Source: Micrococcales bacterium (GTDB lineage Bacteria; Actinomycetota; Actinomycetes; Actinomycetales; Microbacteriaceae). Taken from it: a stretch of DNA of 64,000 bases. The translations under genes and the position numbers were made by a program. Positions within the stretch are counted from its first letter, which is position 1, and each line of letters begins with the position of its first letter. Shown here in pieces: positions 27,907-36,375 of the stretch. The notes under the pieces are model-generated. The model had not been told where the DNA came from and searched no databases. It worked only from the letters and a program-made list of their open reading frames with translations. The stretch covers positions 25,679 to 89,678 of the forward strand of contig CANGBK010000002.1 in the NCBI GenBank assembly GCA_947452235.1, in the 5' to 3' direction.

Positions 27907-28862
27907 GCTGCTTTCCTTATCTTCTCGGCAGCGCGTAGGCGCACAGATGCCGATCTTGGATTTGTTTGAATCTCTTTGTCCGAAGCCTTTTCAGCTCCAC
28001 GAACAAGAAGTTTGATTACTGGTGCGTGCTCAGCAAGCTCAATAGGAAGATCTACTGGTGCTGACGATGTTGAAGCCGCAACCAACGCCTGCTTGACAAT
28101 CCGGTCTTCAAGTGACTGGTATGAAAGAACAACTACTCGCCCACCAACTCTTAGAGCATCGATAACCTCAGGGATTGTCTCTTCTAGGATTGACAGTTCG
28201 TTGTTAACTTCAATGCGTAGTGCTTGAAAAACTCGCTTTGCAGGGTGACCTGAACTCTTACCTGGAATAAAAGGAACAATCTTAGAAATAACATCGGTCA
28301 ACTCTTTGCTTCTAGTTAGAGGTGACTTGGTTCTAAGTTGAACAATTTTCTTCGCAATTGGTTTAGCAAATCTCTCTTCGCCATAAACCTTGAAGATACG
28401 AGCAAGGTCTGCTTCGCTGTATTCGTTTAGAATCTGCTCTGCTGTTACCGCAGAGGAGTTATCCATTCTCATATCCAGCGGAGCATCCTGTGAGTATGAG
28501 AAACCTCTGTCTGTTTCATCTAGCTGCATAGAAGAAACACCAAGGTCAAGTAAGACTGCATCCACCTGGTCAATACCAAGTTCATCAAGAACGTCAACAA
28601 TCTCGCTGTAAACGGCTTGAACCAGGTGGATACGGTCTGCGAAAGGAGCTAATCTTTCACCGGCAAGTGCTAGGGCGTTCTCATCCCTGTCGATTCCAAC
28701 CAGAGTTAGGTTTGGAAACTTCTTCAGAAAAGCTTCGCTGTGACCACCAAGGCCAAGGGTTCCATCAACCAAAATTGCATTGTCCGCAGATAGAGCTTCA
28801 CCGAGGATTTCGATACAACGCTCCAAAAGAACAGGTTCGTGAAGTTCAGAAATTTGAGTCAT
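27903..28862 (-). CDS. rsmH: 16S rRNA m4C1402 methyltransferase
   Basis: SAM-dependent N4-methylation of C1402 in 16S rRNA. HEPVLLERCIEIL at the N-terminus, SAM loop DGTLGLGGHSEAFL, DLGVSSMQLDETDRGFSY and HPAKRVFQALRIEVNNEL are diagnostic. 319 residues. No clear ribosome site precedes the ATG, and there is an unusual 101-bp gap from mraZ. Confidence 0.97.
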   Translation of the reverse strand: MTQISELHEPVLLERCIEILGEALSADNAILVDGTLGLGGHSEAFLKKFPNLTLVGIDRDENALALAGERLAPFADRIHLVQAVYSEIVDVLDELGIDQVDAVLLDLGVSSMQLDETDRGFSYSQDAPLDMRMDNSSAVTAEQILNEYSEADLARIFKVYGEERFAKPIAKKIVQLRTKSPLTRSKELTDVISKIVPFIPGKSSGHPAKRVFQALRIEVNNELSILEETIPEVIDALRVGGRVVVLSYQSLEDRIVKQALVAASTSSAPVDLPIELAEHAPVIKLLVRGAEKASDKEIQTNPRSASVRLRAAEKIRKAA

Positions 28863-28963
28863 CAGTTTTGCAGTTAGTTCCTAATCACTGAACCCCATCC
28901 ATCTGCCTCTGGCTTCGGGGAAGATAGCCACAAACGAAATAGCTGGAGATCAGCAATTAGCAA

Positions 28964-29395
28964 CTAGATTTGCTTCACCTCCCCCTCGTTGTAGTTGGCA
29001 AAGTCTTCAGCGCTACCTTCCATAAGAGCTGCGTACTTCTCTGGGTTCCAAATTTCGATAGTTCTACCAACACCGGCAACAACAAGTTCACGACTAAGGT
29101 CTGCCCATGCACGTAGTTCAGCTGAAATAAGGATTCGACCCTGACCATCAGGGGTTTGAGTGTCAGCTAAAGAAAAAAGGTGACGGCTTAGGTTTCGGTA
29201 CTGAGAAGTACCTAACGTTGCAGTTCCCAAGATGGTTTCTGCTCGTTCAAAGAAAGCTTCCTTAGGCATCAATACCAAACAGTTCTCTTGACCCTTAGTG
29301 AGAACTACCCCACCAGCCAGGCTTTCCCTGTATTTTGCTGGCAAGATCAGGCGAAACTTCTCATCAAGTTTGGGGTAGTTAGTGCCGATAAACAT
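28964..29395 (-). CDS. mraZ: transcriptional regulator MraZ
   Basis: Ring-forming DNA-binding protein with two AbrB-like swapped-hairpin domains, usually repressing its own dcw operon. First gene of the cluster. MFIGTNYPKLDEKFRLILPAKYRE and the second copy FSLADTQTPDGQGRILISAELR contain the DXXGR-type motif. 143 residues, exact family length. AAGGAAGGGG precedes ATG. Its promoter region carries repeated GTGG elements (separate entry), likely its own binding sites. Confidence 0.97.
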   Translation of the reverse strand: MFIGTNYPKLDEKFRLILPAKYRESLAGGVVLTKGQENCLVLMPKEAFFERAETILGTATLGTSQYRNLSRHLFSLADTQTPDGQGRILISAELRAWADLSRELVVAGVGRTIEIWNPEKYAALMEGSAEDFANYNEGEVKQI

Positions 29396-29434
29396 TGACT
29401 TCCCCTTCCTTAGGTGAGTAGCGATTAACTATCT

Positions 29435-29478
29435 CCACATTACACCATTTTCATCCACCATTTGTCAAATTAAACCAC
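29435..29478 (-). promoter_or_regulatory. mraZ promoter with three GTGG repeats at 20-bp spacing
   Basis: On the minus strand TTGACA (29468-29463) and TGTAAT (29444-29439) are separated by 18 bases, the best promoter match in the window. GTGG occurs at 29438, 29458 and 29478 (first base on the minus strand), exactly 20 bp apart, bracketing -35 and -10. MraZ operators in other bacteria are direct repeats with a TGGG/GTGG-like core, so these are likely autoregulatory sites (inference). Confidence 0.7.
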
Positions 29479-29494
29479 CAAAATACTATTTTGG
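29478..29494. promoter_or_regulatory. 17-bp perfect palindrome upstream of mraZ promoter
   Basis: CCAAAATACTATTTTGG, two 8-bp arms around one central base, 10 bp upstream of the mraZ -35 on the minus strand. Well placed for an activator or repressor dimer. Not GC-rich and no adjoining T-run, so not a terminator. Confidence 0.5.
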
Positions 29495-29574
29495 CGTGTC
29501 TTGACCAATAAAATCAAGGGGTTATTTGGTGGAGGAAAAATCCTAAGATGTCTCTCAAAAGGGCTATTTTTGGG

Positions 29575-29603
29575 TAAAAAAGAGCCCTGGATCGCTCCAG
29601 GGC
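29575..29603 (-). terminator. intrinsic terminator after DUF3040 gene
   Basis: Minus-strand hairpin GCCCTGGA/TCCAGGGC (29603-29596 and 29591-29584) with a four-base loop, followed by CTCTTTTTT. Lies 26 bases beyond the DUF3040 stop and isolates that gene from the mraZ promoter. Confidence 0.85.
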
Positions 29604-29628
29604 CTATAAAAACAGCTAGATTTGGGGG

Positions 29629-29973
29629 CTAATCCCTTTGATTCCAGCGCTTTTCAAACGGGTTTTCCTTAGATTTTGGCTTAGATGCCTTGTTTTTGGT
29701 TGCTTTTATGCTCTTGGAAGACCACTTTTGGCTTACCAAATACAAGCCTGAAAGCATTATTAGGAAGGCAAGAACCCCAAGCCAGGTCAGGTGGATGGTT
29801 GTGGCGAATATCAGAACACTTAGCCCGATCACCACTAAAAGTGAGCCTGAAACTAGAAGTCTTGAATAGTGCACTGGCGCTTCAGGCTTTGGCTCTTTAA
29901 CCGGTTTCTTCCCGCCGGTAAGTTGGCGTTCTAGCTCCTCGAGCACCTGTTGTTCTTTGTCGCTTAGCCCCAT
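29629..29973 (-). CDS. DUF3040 domain membrane protein
   Basis: Small actinobacterial membrane protein of unknown function. Begins MGLSDKEQQVLEELERQL, the DUF3040 hallmark, then a charged linker (~20-38), two hydrophobic segments (LLVSGSLLVVIGLSVLIFATTI and LGVLAFLIMLSGLYLV, ~40-85) and a basic tail ending KRWNQRD. AAAGGT precedes the ATG. Monocistronic by position: divergent from the polyprenyl synthase gene and ended by its own terminator. Confidence 0.88.
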   Translation of the reverse strand: MGLSDKEQQVLEELERQLTGGKKPVKEPKPEAPVHYSRLLVSGSLLVVIGLSVLIFATTIHLTWLGVLAFLIMLSGLYLVSQKWSSKSIKATKNKASKPKSKENPFEKRWNQRD

Positions 29974-30024
29974 TTTTGCTACCTTTCAGAACCTATGTCT
30001 AAATGTTATTCCTTTGTCGCAAGT

Positions 30025-30030
30025 TAGGCT
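30025..30030 (+). promoter_or_regulatory. putative -10 for leaderless polyprenyl synthase mRNA
   Basis: TAGGCT lies exactly six bases before the GTG start at 30037, the geometry expected when transcription begins at the start codon. The overlapping minus-strand TAGCCT could serve the divergent DUF3040 gene. No good -35 seen. Confidence 0.4.
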
Positions 30031-30036
30031 ATTCCA

Positions 30037-31143
30037 GTGAAGAGCACAGAACAGTTCCTAAACCAAGTCCAAGCCAATCTGGTCGAGTTTTGCAGCAAGC
30101 AAAGATCAGATTTTGAAGCTATCTCTGCAGACCTCGTGCCAGTCGTTGACTTCACCCAGTCCCTTCTTGAAGGTGGCAAGCGCTTCAGAGCACTCTTTGC
30201 ATACTATTCGTGGCTGGCTAGCCTCAAGGATGAAGCCATTGTTGATGAGCAGTTTGAAGCCATTACCGGTATTGGTGCAGCACTAGAGATGTTCCATGCA
30301 GCAGCCTTGGTCCACGATGACTTGCTGGATCAATCTGACACTCGTCGCGGGGCTCCTGCCATTCACAAGAGATTTGAATCAATGCACAAAGCCAAGAACT
30401 GGGCTGGCTCACCTGAACGCTTCGGTGTTGCTGGCTCTGTTTTAGTTGGCGATTTGATGCTGGGTTGGTCAAGTGAGATTTTCGGTCACGCTCTCCTTTC
30501 TTCTAAAGATAAAGAAGTTGAGAGTTCTTGCCGAGATGAATTTAGTTTGATGCGTGTTGAAGTTATGGCAGGACAGTATCTTGATGTGCTTGAAGAAAAT
30601 GCTGCTCAAACCAGAACTATCGCGGAAGCAGTTGGCAGGGCTGAGAAAGTCATTCTCTACAAAACAGCTAAATACAGCATTGAAGCACCGCTTCGTTTAG
30701 GAGCTGCTTTCGCTGGTGCAGATCAGGCTGACTTAGGTGTTTACACACAAATCGGTATTCCTCTTGGTATTGCATTCCAATTGAGAGATGACATTCTCGG
30801 TGTTTACGGAGACCCTAGCGTTACCGGTAAACCTGCTGGTGATGATCTTCGTGAAGGTAAAAGAACTGTGCTAGTGGCTCTAACCAAAGAAGCTCTAGCC
30901 GAAAAGGCACCGTCAATGGTCGACACTTTCGAAGAACTCCTTACCAGTCGAGAGCTAGATGAAAATCAGATTGCCTTCCTGCAAAATCTAATCAAAGATT
31001 CGGGTGCTTACGATAAAACAGAGCGCATGATTGTTGAATTGGGCGACAGATCCCTTGCAGCTTTAGAAGCGGCTGATTTCAATGAGCCTGGTAAGCAGGG
31101 ACTTAAAGCCCTAGCTCTAAAGGTTATGAACCGAGACTCTTAG
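30037..31143 (+). CDS. polyprenyl diphosphate synthase
   Basis: Trans-isoprenyl diphosphate synthase extending allylic diphosphates with IPP, probably for quinone side chains or carotenoids. First aspartate-rich motif LVHDDLLDQSDTRRG (~91-105), second QLRDDILGVYGD (~250-261), and GGKRFRA (~46-52). 368 residues, typical of actinobacterial IdsA-type enzymes. The position beside the Rv2175c/PknL genes mirrors idsA2 (Rv2173) in M. tuberculosis. GTG start without ribosome site. Product chain length is not determined. Confidence 0.92.
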   Translation: MKSTEQFLNQVQANLVEFCSKQRSDFEAISADLVPVVDFTQSLLEGGKRFRALFAYYSWLASLKDEAIVDEQFEAITGIGAALEMFHAAALVHDDLLDQSDTRRGAPAIHKRFESMHKAKNWAGSPERFGVAGSVLVGDLMLGWSSEIFGHALLSSKDKEVESSCRDEFSLMRVEVMAGQYLDVLEENAAQTRTIAEAVGRAEKVILYKTAKYSIEAPLRLGAAFAGADQADLGVYTQIGIPLGIAFQLRDDILGVYGDPSVTGKPAGDDLREGKRTVLVALTKEALAEKAPSMVDTFEELLTSRELDENQIAFLQNLIKDSGAYDKTERMIVELGDRSLAALEAADFNEPGKQGLKALALKVMNRDS

Positions 31144-31487
31144 AGAGCTAAAGACTGAGCCAGTCTTCTAACTTCTGCTTTACGGCCAGAAATCAACGCT
31201 TGAATAGGTGTCGTCTTCAAACTATCCTCAACGCTGTATAGCCAGTTGATTGCTCCATCAAGAGAGAAACCATCGTCAAGCAGAACAACGATTGTTCCGC
31301 GAAGTGATGCCAAAGGCTCACCGTCAAGAATTAGTTCAGCAGGGATTCTCTGAACACCATCTCGTTTGATAGAGATTAGGTGGTGCTCTTCAATTAGACG
31401 TCGAACTTTGCCAGGTTGAATGCCTAACAGCTCTGCAGCCTCGGTAATGGTTAGCCAGGAAGATACTTGATCTAAAGGTTCAGTCAC
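31140..31487 (-). CDS. Rv2175c-type helix-turn-helix DNA-binding protein
   Basis: Winged-helix/HTH protein: WLTITEAAELLGIQPGKVRRLIEEHHLI is a clear HTH, followed by a domain with LRGTIVVLLDDGFSLDGAINWLYS. Matches the Rv2175c family, whose M. tuberculosis member is a substrate of the kinase PknL encoded alongside; the same neighbourhood is kept here. The ORF track start (31670) runs back through the LysM gene; I choose GTG 31487 (VTEPLDQVSSWL), giving 115 residues, though no strong ribosome site precedes it. Stop codon interlocks with the convergent polyprenyl synthase gene (TTAG). Confidence 0.8.
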   Translation of the reverse strand: MTEPLDQVSSWLTITEAAELLGIQPGKVRRLIEEHHLISIKRDGVQRIPAELILDGEPLASLRGTIVVLLDDGFSLDGAINWLYSVEDSLKTTPIQALISGRKAEVRRLAQSLAL

Positions 31488-31573
31488 AGTGTTAACATTG
31501 CCACACCATAGCCATTCCGCATAACTATAGGCTCGACGTGGCACGATATTCATGCCCAACAACTTTAGGACCA

Positions 31574-32485
31574 ATGAACGCAGGATTTGACCCAGGCCAG
31601 AGTGCCTCGTCAGGTCAACCCTTAATCCACGTTTTTCGACCAAACGAGACTTTGGCTGAGATAGCCGCAAAATACGGTTTAGAACTCACCCAGTTGATGG
31701 AAGCAAATAACCTCAACTCATCTAGTTTTATATTTCCTGGCCAGAAGCTAGTTATCCCAGGTAAACGACTTACTCCGGTAGTTCCAGTAGTTCCTGCAGA
31801 GCATTTGGTGACTAGAGGCGAAACTCTATTGAGCATCGCGAACAAATACGGATTGAAGGTCCATCTCATTCAAGAGATCAATGACCTTCATTCAGGGTCG
31901 ATTCTATTCCCAGGAACAACCCTCCGACTTGTCTCTGATAAATCTAAAGAGCCTGAGCTGTCACAGGACTCCCGAGCACCAAAGCATTGCCTGGTTCATG
32001 GCTATCACAAGATCAAACCAGGAGATCAACTAAGTAGAATTGCTGCTTTTCATGGAGTTAGCACCCAAGCTCTTTTGATGGCCAATGATTTGAGTTGGAA
32101 CTCGGTGGTCTCCCCTGGCTCAAAGCTGATTGTTCCTATTTCACACACTCCCTATAACTGCCCAAGCCTTGTCGAATTAAGCACCAGTTCATCTGATATT
32201 GCTCAAGAACTAATTTCGGTTGGTGAAAAACTTTGGTTATCTGAATTTCAACTTGTAGTTGCACTCTGTCTTGAAATGCAACGCAGTGGTTTGCAAGCAG
32301 ATCTTGGAAGTAAACAACTTACCGAAGAACTTTTAGTAAAACTTTCAGAACTCGAAGACCATGACCTTACCTCAGTTAGAGAAACACTAAAACAAATTGG
32401 TTTTGAACAACTTGCTGAAGGCGCATCGCTTTGGGAGCCTTCAGCTTGGTATTGGCTCTATCGGCTAAAGTCGAAGAATGAGTAA
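31574..32485 (+). CDS. triple-LysM protein without signal peptide
   Basis: Three LysM glycan-binding repeats are visible: ~18-62 (HVFRPNETLAEIAAKYGLE), ~75-118 (HLVTRGETLLSIANKYGLK) and ~143-190 (KIKPGDQLSRIAAFHGVST). The remaining ~110 residues (IAQELISVGEKLWLSEFQLVVALCLEMQRSGLQ) resemble the start of actinobacterial transglycosylase-like domains but lack the usual glutamate and the rest of the fold. No signal peptide or membrane segment. I prefer ATG 31574, with AGGA upstream, over GTG 31538, so 303 residues. Overlaps the PASTA kinase gene by eight bases. Role unknown, probably linked to wall sensing. Confidence 0.75.
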   Translation: MNAGFDPGQSASSGQPLIHVFRPNETLAEIAAKYGLELTQLMEANNLNSSSFIFPGQKLVIPGKRLTPVVPVVPAEHLVTRGETLLSIANKYGLKVHLIQEINDLHSGSILFPGTTLRLVSDKSKEPELSQDSRAPKHCLVHGYHKIKPGDQLSRIAAFHGVSTQALLMANDLSWNSVVSPGSKLIVPISHTPYNCPSLVELSTSSSDIAQELISVGEKLWLSEFQLVVALCLEMQRSGLQADLGSKQLTEELLVKLSELEDHDLTSVRETLKQIGFEQLAEGASLWEPSAWYWLYRLKSKNE

Positions 32486-34283
32486 TTTAGTAGGTTCGGT
32501 GCTGGCAAACCGCTACCAGCTAACAGAACTTATTGCTCGTGGTGGTATGGCAACCGTTTATCAAGCCAAAGATCAAAAACTTGACCGCATGGTTGCTGTT
32601 AAAGTTATTCACCCCCACCTAGCCGAAGATCCTGTTTTCAGAGACAAGTTTTTCCGCGAAGCCAGAATGCTTGCCAAAGTTAATCACGCTAATCTTGTGA
32701 ACATTTATGACCAGGGCGATGACAACGGTAGAGCTTTCATAGTTTTAGAGCTGGTCAAAGGGATAACACTTAGACAAGCACTCAATGACTTTGGAAAATT
32801 ATCAACTGAACAAATAACTCAAGTTAGCAAAGCGGTTCTCTCCGCTTTAGCTCAAGCTCACGAATCCGGAATTGTTCATCGCGACCTAAAACCTGAGAAC
32901 GTGTTGTTAGCAGATGATGGTCGCATCAAAGTTACTGACTTTGGTTTGGCTAGAGAACTAACAGCGGATACCGACACTGGTTCATTAGTTGGAACTGTTG
33001 CCTACCTAGCACCTGAGGTAATTAGGCGTGGAAAAACTGAAGCGACTAGTGATATTTATAGCTTTGGCATCATGCTCTTTGAAATGCTAACCGGCAAACA
33101 GCCATACCAAGGCGAAGACGCCATGCAGATTGCTTTCAAGCACACTTCAGAGAGAGTTCCTTCTGCCCTGGTAACTAACCCCTATGTTGATGCCAATCTG
33201 AATTCACTGATGTTGGATTGCACTCAACCAAGCCCTGCTAACCGCCCGCAGAACGCTTCTGCAGTATTAGCCTTACTTCAAGGTTTGCCTAAACCACAGG
33301 TTGATCTTGCTCAAACTTTAGTGATGCCTGAAAACACAAACTTCACTGAAGTTATTGGCGATCTTGAACCTGAAGTTTCACCTTTGGGCAAACACGGCTC
33401 ACGTTATGCTGCTCTTCGCTGGCTAGTTGCAAGCGTTCTTGCTCTAAGTCTTGGTTCACTCGATGGATGGTGGTTTGGTTCAGGACCTGGAGCACTTATT
33501 GCTGTTCCAGCAACCGCAGATAAATCTCAGGTGCAGGCAACAAAGACTCTTTCAACTATTACGTCAGAGGTAATCGTAAAAAGTGTTTATAGTTCAGATT
33601 TTCCTGAAGGGACAGTTATTGGGACTCAACCAGCTGCAGGAGTTCTAGTTCCAAGGAATTCACAGATAACCATCCTGATTTCTAAAGGTAAAGAAACAGT
33701 TTCAGTTCCAGATATACAAGGTTTAGATCTGGTCACGGCCAGTGCAAAGGTGATTGCTGGAAGATTATCGGTTGGTAAAGTCACCGAATGGTTCAGCTCT
33801 GACTACCCGATTGGAACTATCTATTCATACACCGGCATGACTGGTGCTAGGTTACCTGTTTCATCACCTGTTGACCTAAAGGTCTCACTTGGATCAATAC
33901 CAGTGATTCAAGGTTTGCAACTCAACGTTGCTAAAGCAGCTCTGGAAGCTGCTGGGCTAAATGTTCGTAAGGTGAAATACAAATACTCAAACACCTTCGC
34001 TAAAGGTGAAGTCATAGCACTCTCACCTGATGAGAAAGAAGTTGGCAAAGGTTCCACGGTTGTTATTGAAGTTAGCAATGGGCCTAACACAGTAGTGATG
34101 CCAAAGGTTAAAGGCGAAACTATTTTGGCTGGTAAATCACTACTTGAATCTCTGGGTCTAAGAGTTGTGATTGACACAAAGTGGTTAACCAAGGACTACG
34201 GAATTAAGAGAATCACCGGTGCATCAGAGAACCAAGGCGTCACCTTACATGTTGGTGACACAGTGATTATTCGTTCCAGATAA
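32478..34283 (+). CDS. pknL: PASTA-domain serine/threonine kinase (PknL-like)
   Basis: Membrane receptor kinase. Kinase domain residues 1-270: glycine loop IARGGMATVYQA, Lys42 in AVKV, HRDLKPEN (134-141), DFG (154-156), activation-loop threonines near 162-173 and APE. One membrane segment (~311-334), then about four extracytoplasmic PASTA repeats (~338-601), which in relatives bind murein fragments or lipid II. Next to the Rv2175c homologue and upstream of a convergent class II DAHP synthase, as pknL in M. tuberculosis. It could instead act as the PknB-type kinase if no other PASTA kinase exists in the genome. Confidence 0.9.
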   Translation: MSNLVGSVLANRYQLTELIARGGMATVYQAKDQKLDRMVAVKVIHPHLAEDPVFRDKFFREARMLAKVNHANLVNIYDQGDDNGRAFIVLELVKGITLRQALNDFGKLSTEQITQVSKAVLSALAQAHESGIVHRDLKPENVLLADDGRIKVTDFGLARELTADTDTGSLVGTVAYLAPEVIRRGKTEATSDIYSFGIMLFEMLTGKQPYQGEDAMQIAFKHTSERVPSALVTNPYVDANLNSLMLDCTQPSPANRPQNASAVLALLQGLPKPQVDLAQTLVMPENTNFTEVIGDLEPEVSPLGKHGSRYAALRWLVASVLALSLGSLDGWWFGSGPGALIAVPATADKSQVQATKTLSTITSEVIVKSVYSSDFPEGTVIGTQPAAGVLVPRNSQITILISKGKETVSVPDIQGLDLVTASAKVIAGRLSVGKVTEWFSSDYPIGTIYSYTGMTGARLPVSSPVDLKVSLGSIPVIQGLQLNVAKAALEAAGLNVRKVKYKYSNTFAKGEVIALSPDEKEVGKGSTVVIEVSNGPNTVVMPKVKGETILAGKSLLESLGLRVVIDTKWLTKDYGIKRITGASENQGVTLHVGDTVIIRSR

Positions 34284-34284
34284 G

Positions 34285-35652
34285 TTATCTAGTAGCCAGT
34301 TCTTCAGCCACTAGGAACGCTAGTTCCAAGGACTGTGAATGGTTCAAACGTGGATCACAAAGACTTTCGTAACGTGATTCCAATGTGATCTCATCAATGT
34401 GTTCTGAACCACCAAGACATTCAGCAACGTCATCACCAGTAAGTTCAACGTGAACGCCACCAGGGAAAGTTCCAAGCTCACGGTGAACTTCGAAGAATCC
34501 GCGAACCTCATCCATCACATCGTCAAAACGCCTTGACTTATAGCCATTCTTTGTTGTGATGCCATTACCGTGCATAGGGTCAGTTATCCAAAGGGGTTTA
34601 GCCTCAGATTTCTTAACGGCTTCAACCAGCTTTGGGAGTGCTGCTCTAATCTGTGAAGCTCCCATACGGGTGATGAAAGTTAGCCTGCCTGGTTCACGAT
34701 TTGGATCCAGTTTTTCAATCAAAGCCAAAACATCATCAACGTTGGTTGAGGGACCAAGTTTCACACCGATAGGGTTTCTAACTCTTGACAAGAAATCAAC
34801 GTGAGCGCCATCGAGCTGCCTGGTTCTCTCACCAATCCAGATGAAGTGACCTGAAGTGTTGTATGGGGTTCCGGTTCTTGAATCGATACGAGTCATAGAT
34901 CTCTCGTAGTCAAAGAGCAATCCTTCATGTGAAGTGTAGAACTCAGTTGTTCTAAGCTCATTGAAATCTGCACCGCAGGCAGCCATGAACTTGATTGCTC
35001 TATCGATATCCCTCGCCATAACTTCGTATCTTGAGTTAGCCGGATTATCGGTGAAGCCTTTATTCCACTCGTGGACTGAACGAAGATCAGCAAAGCCACC
35101 CATAGTGAAAGCTCTGATTAGGTTCAAAGTTGAAGCTGAAGTGTTGTATGCCTGAAGCATGCGCTCAGGGTTAGGTGTTCTAGATTCCAAAGTGAAATCG
35201 TAACCGTTAACTGCATCTCCACGGTATGCAGGAAGAGTTAGCCCTTCTCTAGTTTCAGTGTCTGAAGATCGTGGCTTAGCGAACTGACCAGCCATGCGCC
35301 CCATTTTGATAACTGGCATTGAAGCACCGTAGGTAAGAACAACTGCCATCTGCAACAGTGTTTTCACTCTTGCTCTGATCCGGTCTGCTGTTGCATCAAC
35401 AAAAGTTTCTGCACAGTCACCACCTTGCAAAAGGAATGCCTTACCTGAAGCAGCTTCTGCTAAACGGCCTTTCAGAATGTCAACTTCACCAGCGAAAACT
35501 AGTGGCGGGTATTTAGCCAAAGTCTCACGAACTGCCTTAACAGCGTCAACATCAGGCCAAGTTGGCTGCTGGGCTGCAGTTAGGTTCAGGTAGTTGTCCA
35601 AGCCTGCTAAAACTTTAGGGTCTGCTTGAACTACTTGTTCTCTCGATGACAC
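34285..35652 (-). CDS. aroG: class II 3-deoxy-7-phosphoheptulonate synthase
   Basis: First step of the shikimate pathway: PEP plus erythrose 4-phosphate to DAHP. Plant-like/class II family, 455 residues: QGGDCAETF, RMAGQFAKPRS, GDAVNGYDF, YTSHEGLLFDYE, THFIWIGERTRQLDGAHV-type segment and TDPMHGNGI are all diagnostic. Same family and neighbourhood as Rv2178c in M. tuberculosis. Last gene of the glk-plsC-aroG leftward operon; one base separates its stop from that of the convergent kinase gene. Confidence 0.97.
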   Translation of the reverse strand: MSSREQVVQADPKVLAGLDNYLNLTAAQQPTWPDVDAVKAVRETLAKYPPLVFAGEVDILKGRLAEAASGKAFLLQGGDCAETFVDATADRIRARVKTLLQMAVVLTYGASMPVIKMGRMAGQFAKPRSSDTETREGLTLPAYRGDAVNGYDFTLESRTPNPERMLQAYNTSASTLNLIRAFTMGGFADLRSVHEWNKGFTDNPANSRYEVMARDIDRAIKFMAACGADFNELRTTEFYTSHEGLLFDYERSMTRIDSRTGTPYNTSGHFIWIGERTRQLDGAHVDFLSRVRNPIGVKLGPSTNVDDVLALIEKLDPNREPGRLTFITRMGASQIRAALPKLVEAVKKSEAKPLWITDPMHGNGITTKNGYKSRRFDDVMDEVRGFFEVHRELGTFPGGVHVELTGDDVAECLGGSEHIDEITLESRYESLCDPRLNHSQSLELAFLVAEELATR

Positions 35653-35655
35653 TTT

Positions 35656-36345
35656 TTATGCTTTCTTAGGGGTTGGAGTTTTCTTCATGGTTGATGCATA
35701 AACGTCTATGTATTCTTGTCCGCTTAGCTTCATTAACTCATACATAATCTCGTCGGTGACTGCTCTAAGAACTAGACGATCACCTTCCATCCCTGTAAAA
35801 CGAGAAAAATCTAAAGGTTCACCAACTACAACACCAATTCTTCTAATTCGCGGAAGTCTTCGGCCAATTGGTTGAACTTTCTCTGTGTCAATCATGGCAA
35901 CTGGTAGAACTGGAACCTTGGCTTCAAGCACCATTCGAGCAATGCCTGTTCTGCCTCTGAAAAGTCTTCCATCTGGAGATCTGGTTCCTTCAGGGTAAAT
36001 ACCTAGCAGCTGACCTTGGCTTAGAACTTGAAGACCGGTGTTAAGTGCAGCCTCAGAGGCCTTACCGCCACTTCTGTCGATAGGTAGCTGACCAGTTCCT
36101 TTGAAGAACCAACGGTTCAGAGTTCCCTTGATCCCTTTGCCGGTGAAGTACTCACTCTTAGCAAGGAATACAACAGGACGTCGAAGCATCAAAGGTAAAA
36201 AGATTGAATCCGAGAAGGAAAGGTGATTGCTGGCAAGGATGGCGGCACCATCGGTTGGTACGTTTTCCACTCCTCTAATCCAGGGACGGAAAAGAACCTT
36301 AAGTAAAGGTCCAAGAACAATGTTTTTCAGCAGAAAATACCACAT
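35656..36345 (-). CDS. 1-acyl-sn-glycerol-3-phosphate acyltransferase family protein
   Basis: PlsC-type membrane acyltransferase, likely making phosphatidic acid or acylating another lipid. HX4D motif in SNHLSFSDS (~40-48), and YPEGTRSPDG (~118-127), with KVPVLPVAMI later. N-terminal hydrophobic anchor. 229 residues. M. tuberculosis keeps an acyltransferase (Rv2182c) in this neighbourhood. Three bases upstream of aroG. Substrate not certain. Confidence 0.88.
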   Translation of the reverse strand: MWYFLLKNIVLGPLLKVLFRPWIRGVENVPTDGAAILASNHLSFSDSIFLPLMLRRPVVFLAKSEYFTGKGIKGTLNRWFFKGTGQLPIDRSGGKASEAALNTGLQVLSQGQLLGIYPEGTRSPDGRLFRGRTGIARMVLEAKVPVLPVAMIDTEKVQPIGRRLPRIRRIGVVVGEPLDFSRFTGMEGDRLVLRAVTDEIMYELMKLSGQEYIDVYASTMKKTPTPKKA

Positions 36346-36375
36346 GGTGCACCTCCTATCAGTTGAATACCAAGT

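Noticed and set aside
28863-28963. Hairpins in the mraZ-rsmH gap as a possible terminator or ncRNA
   Set aside because: Stem needs two mismatches on the transcribed strand and lacks a T-run.
29500-29518. CTTGA...TCAAG inverted repeat upstream of mraZ
   Set aside because: Five-base arms with a nine-base loop; expected by chance in AT-rich DNA.
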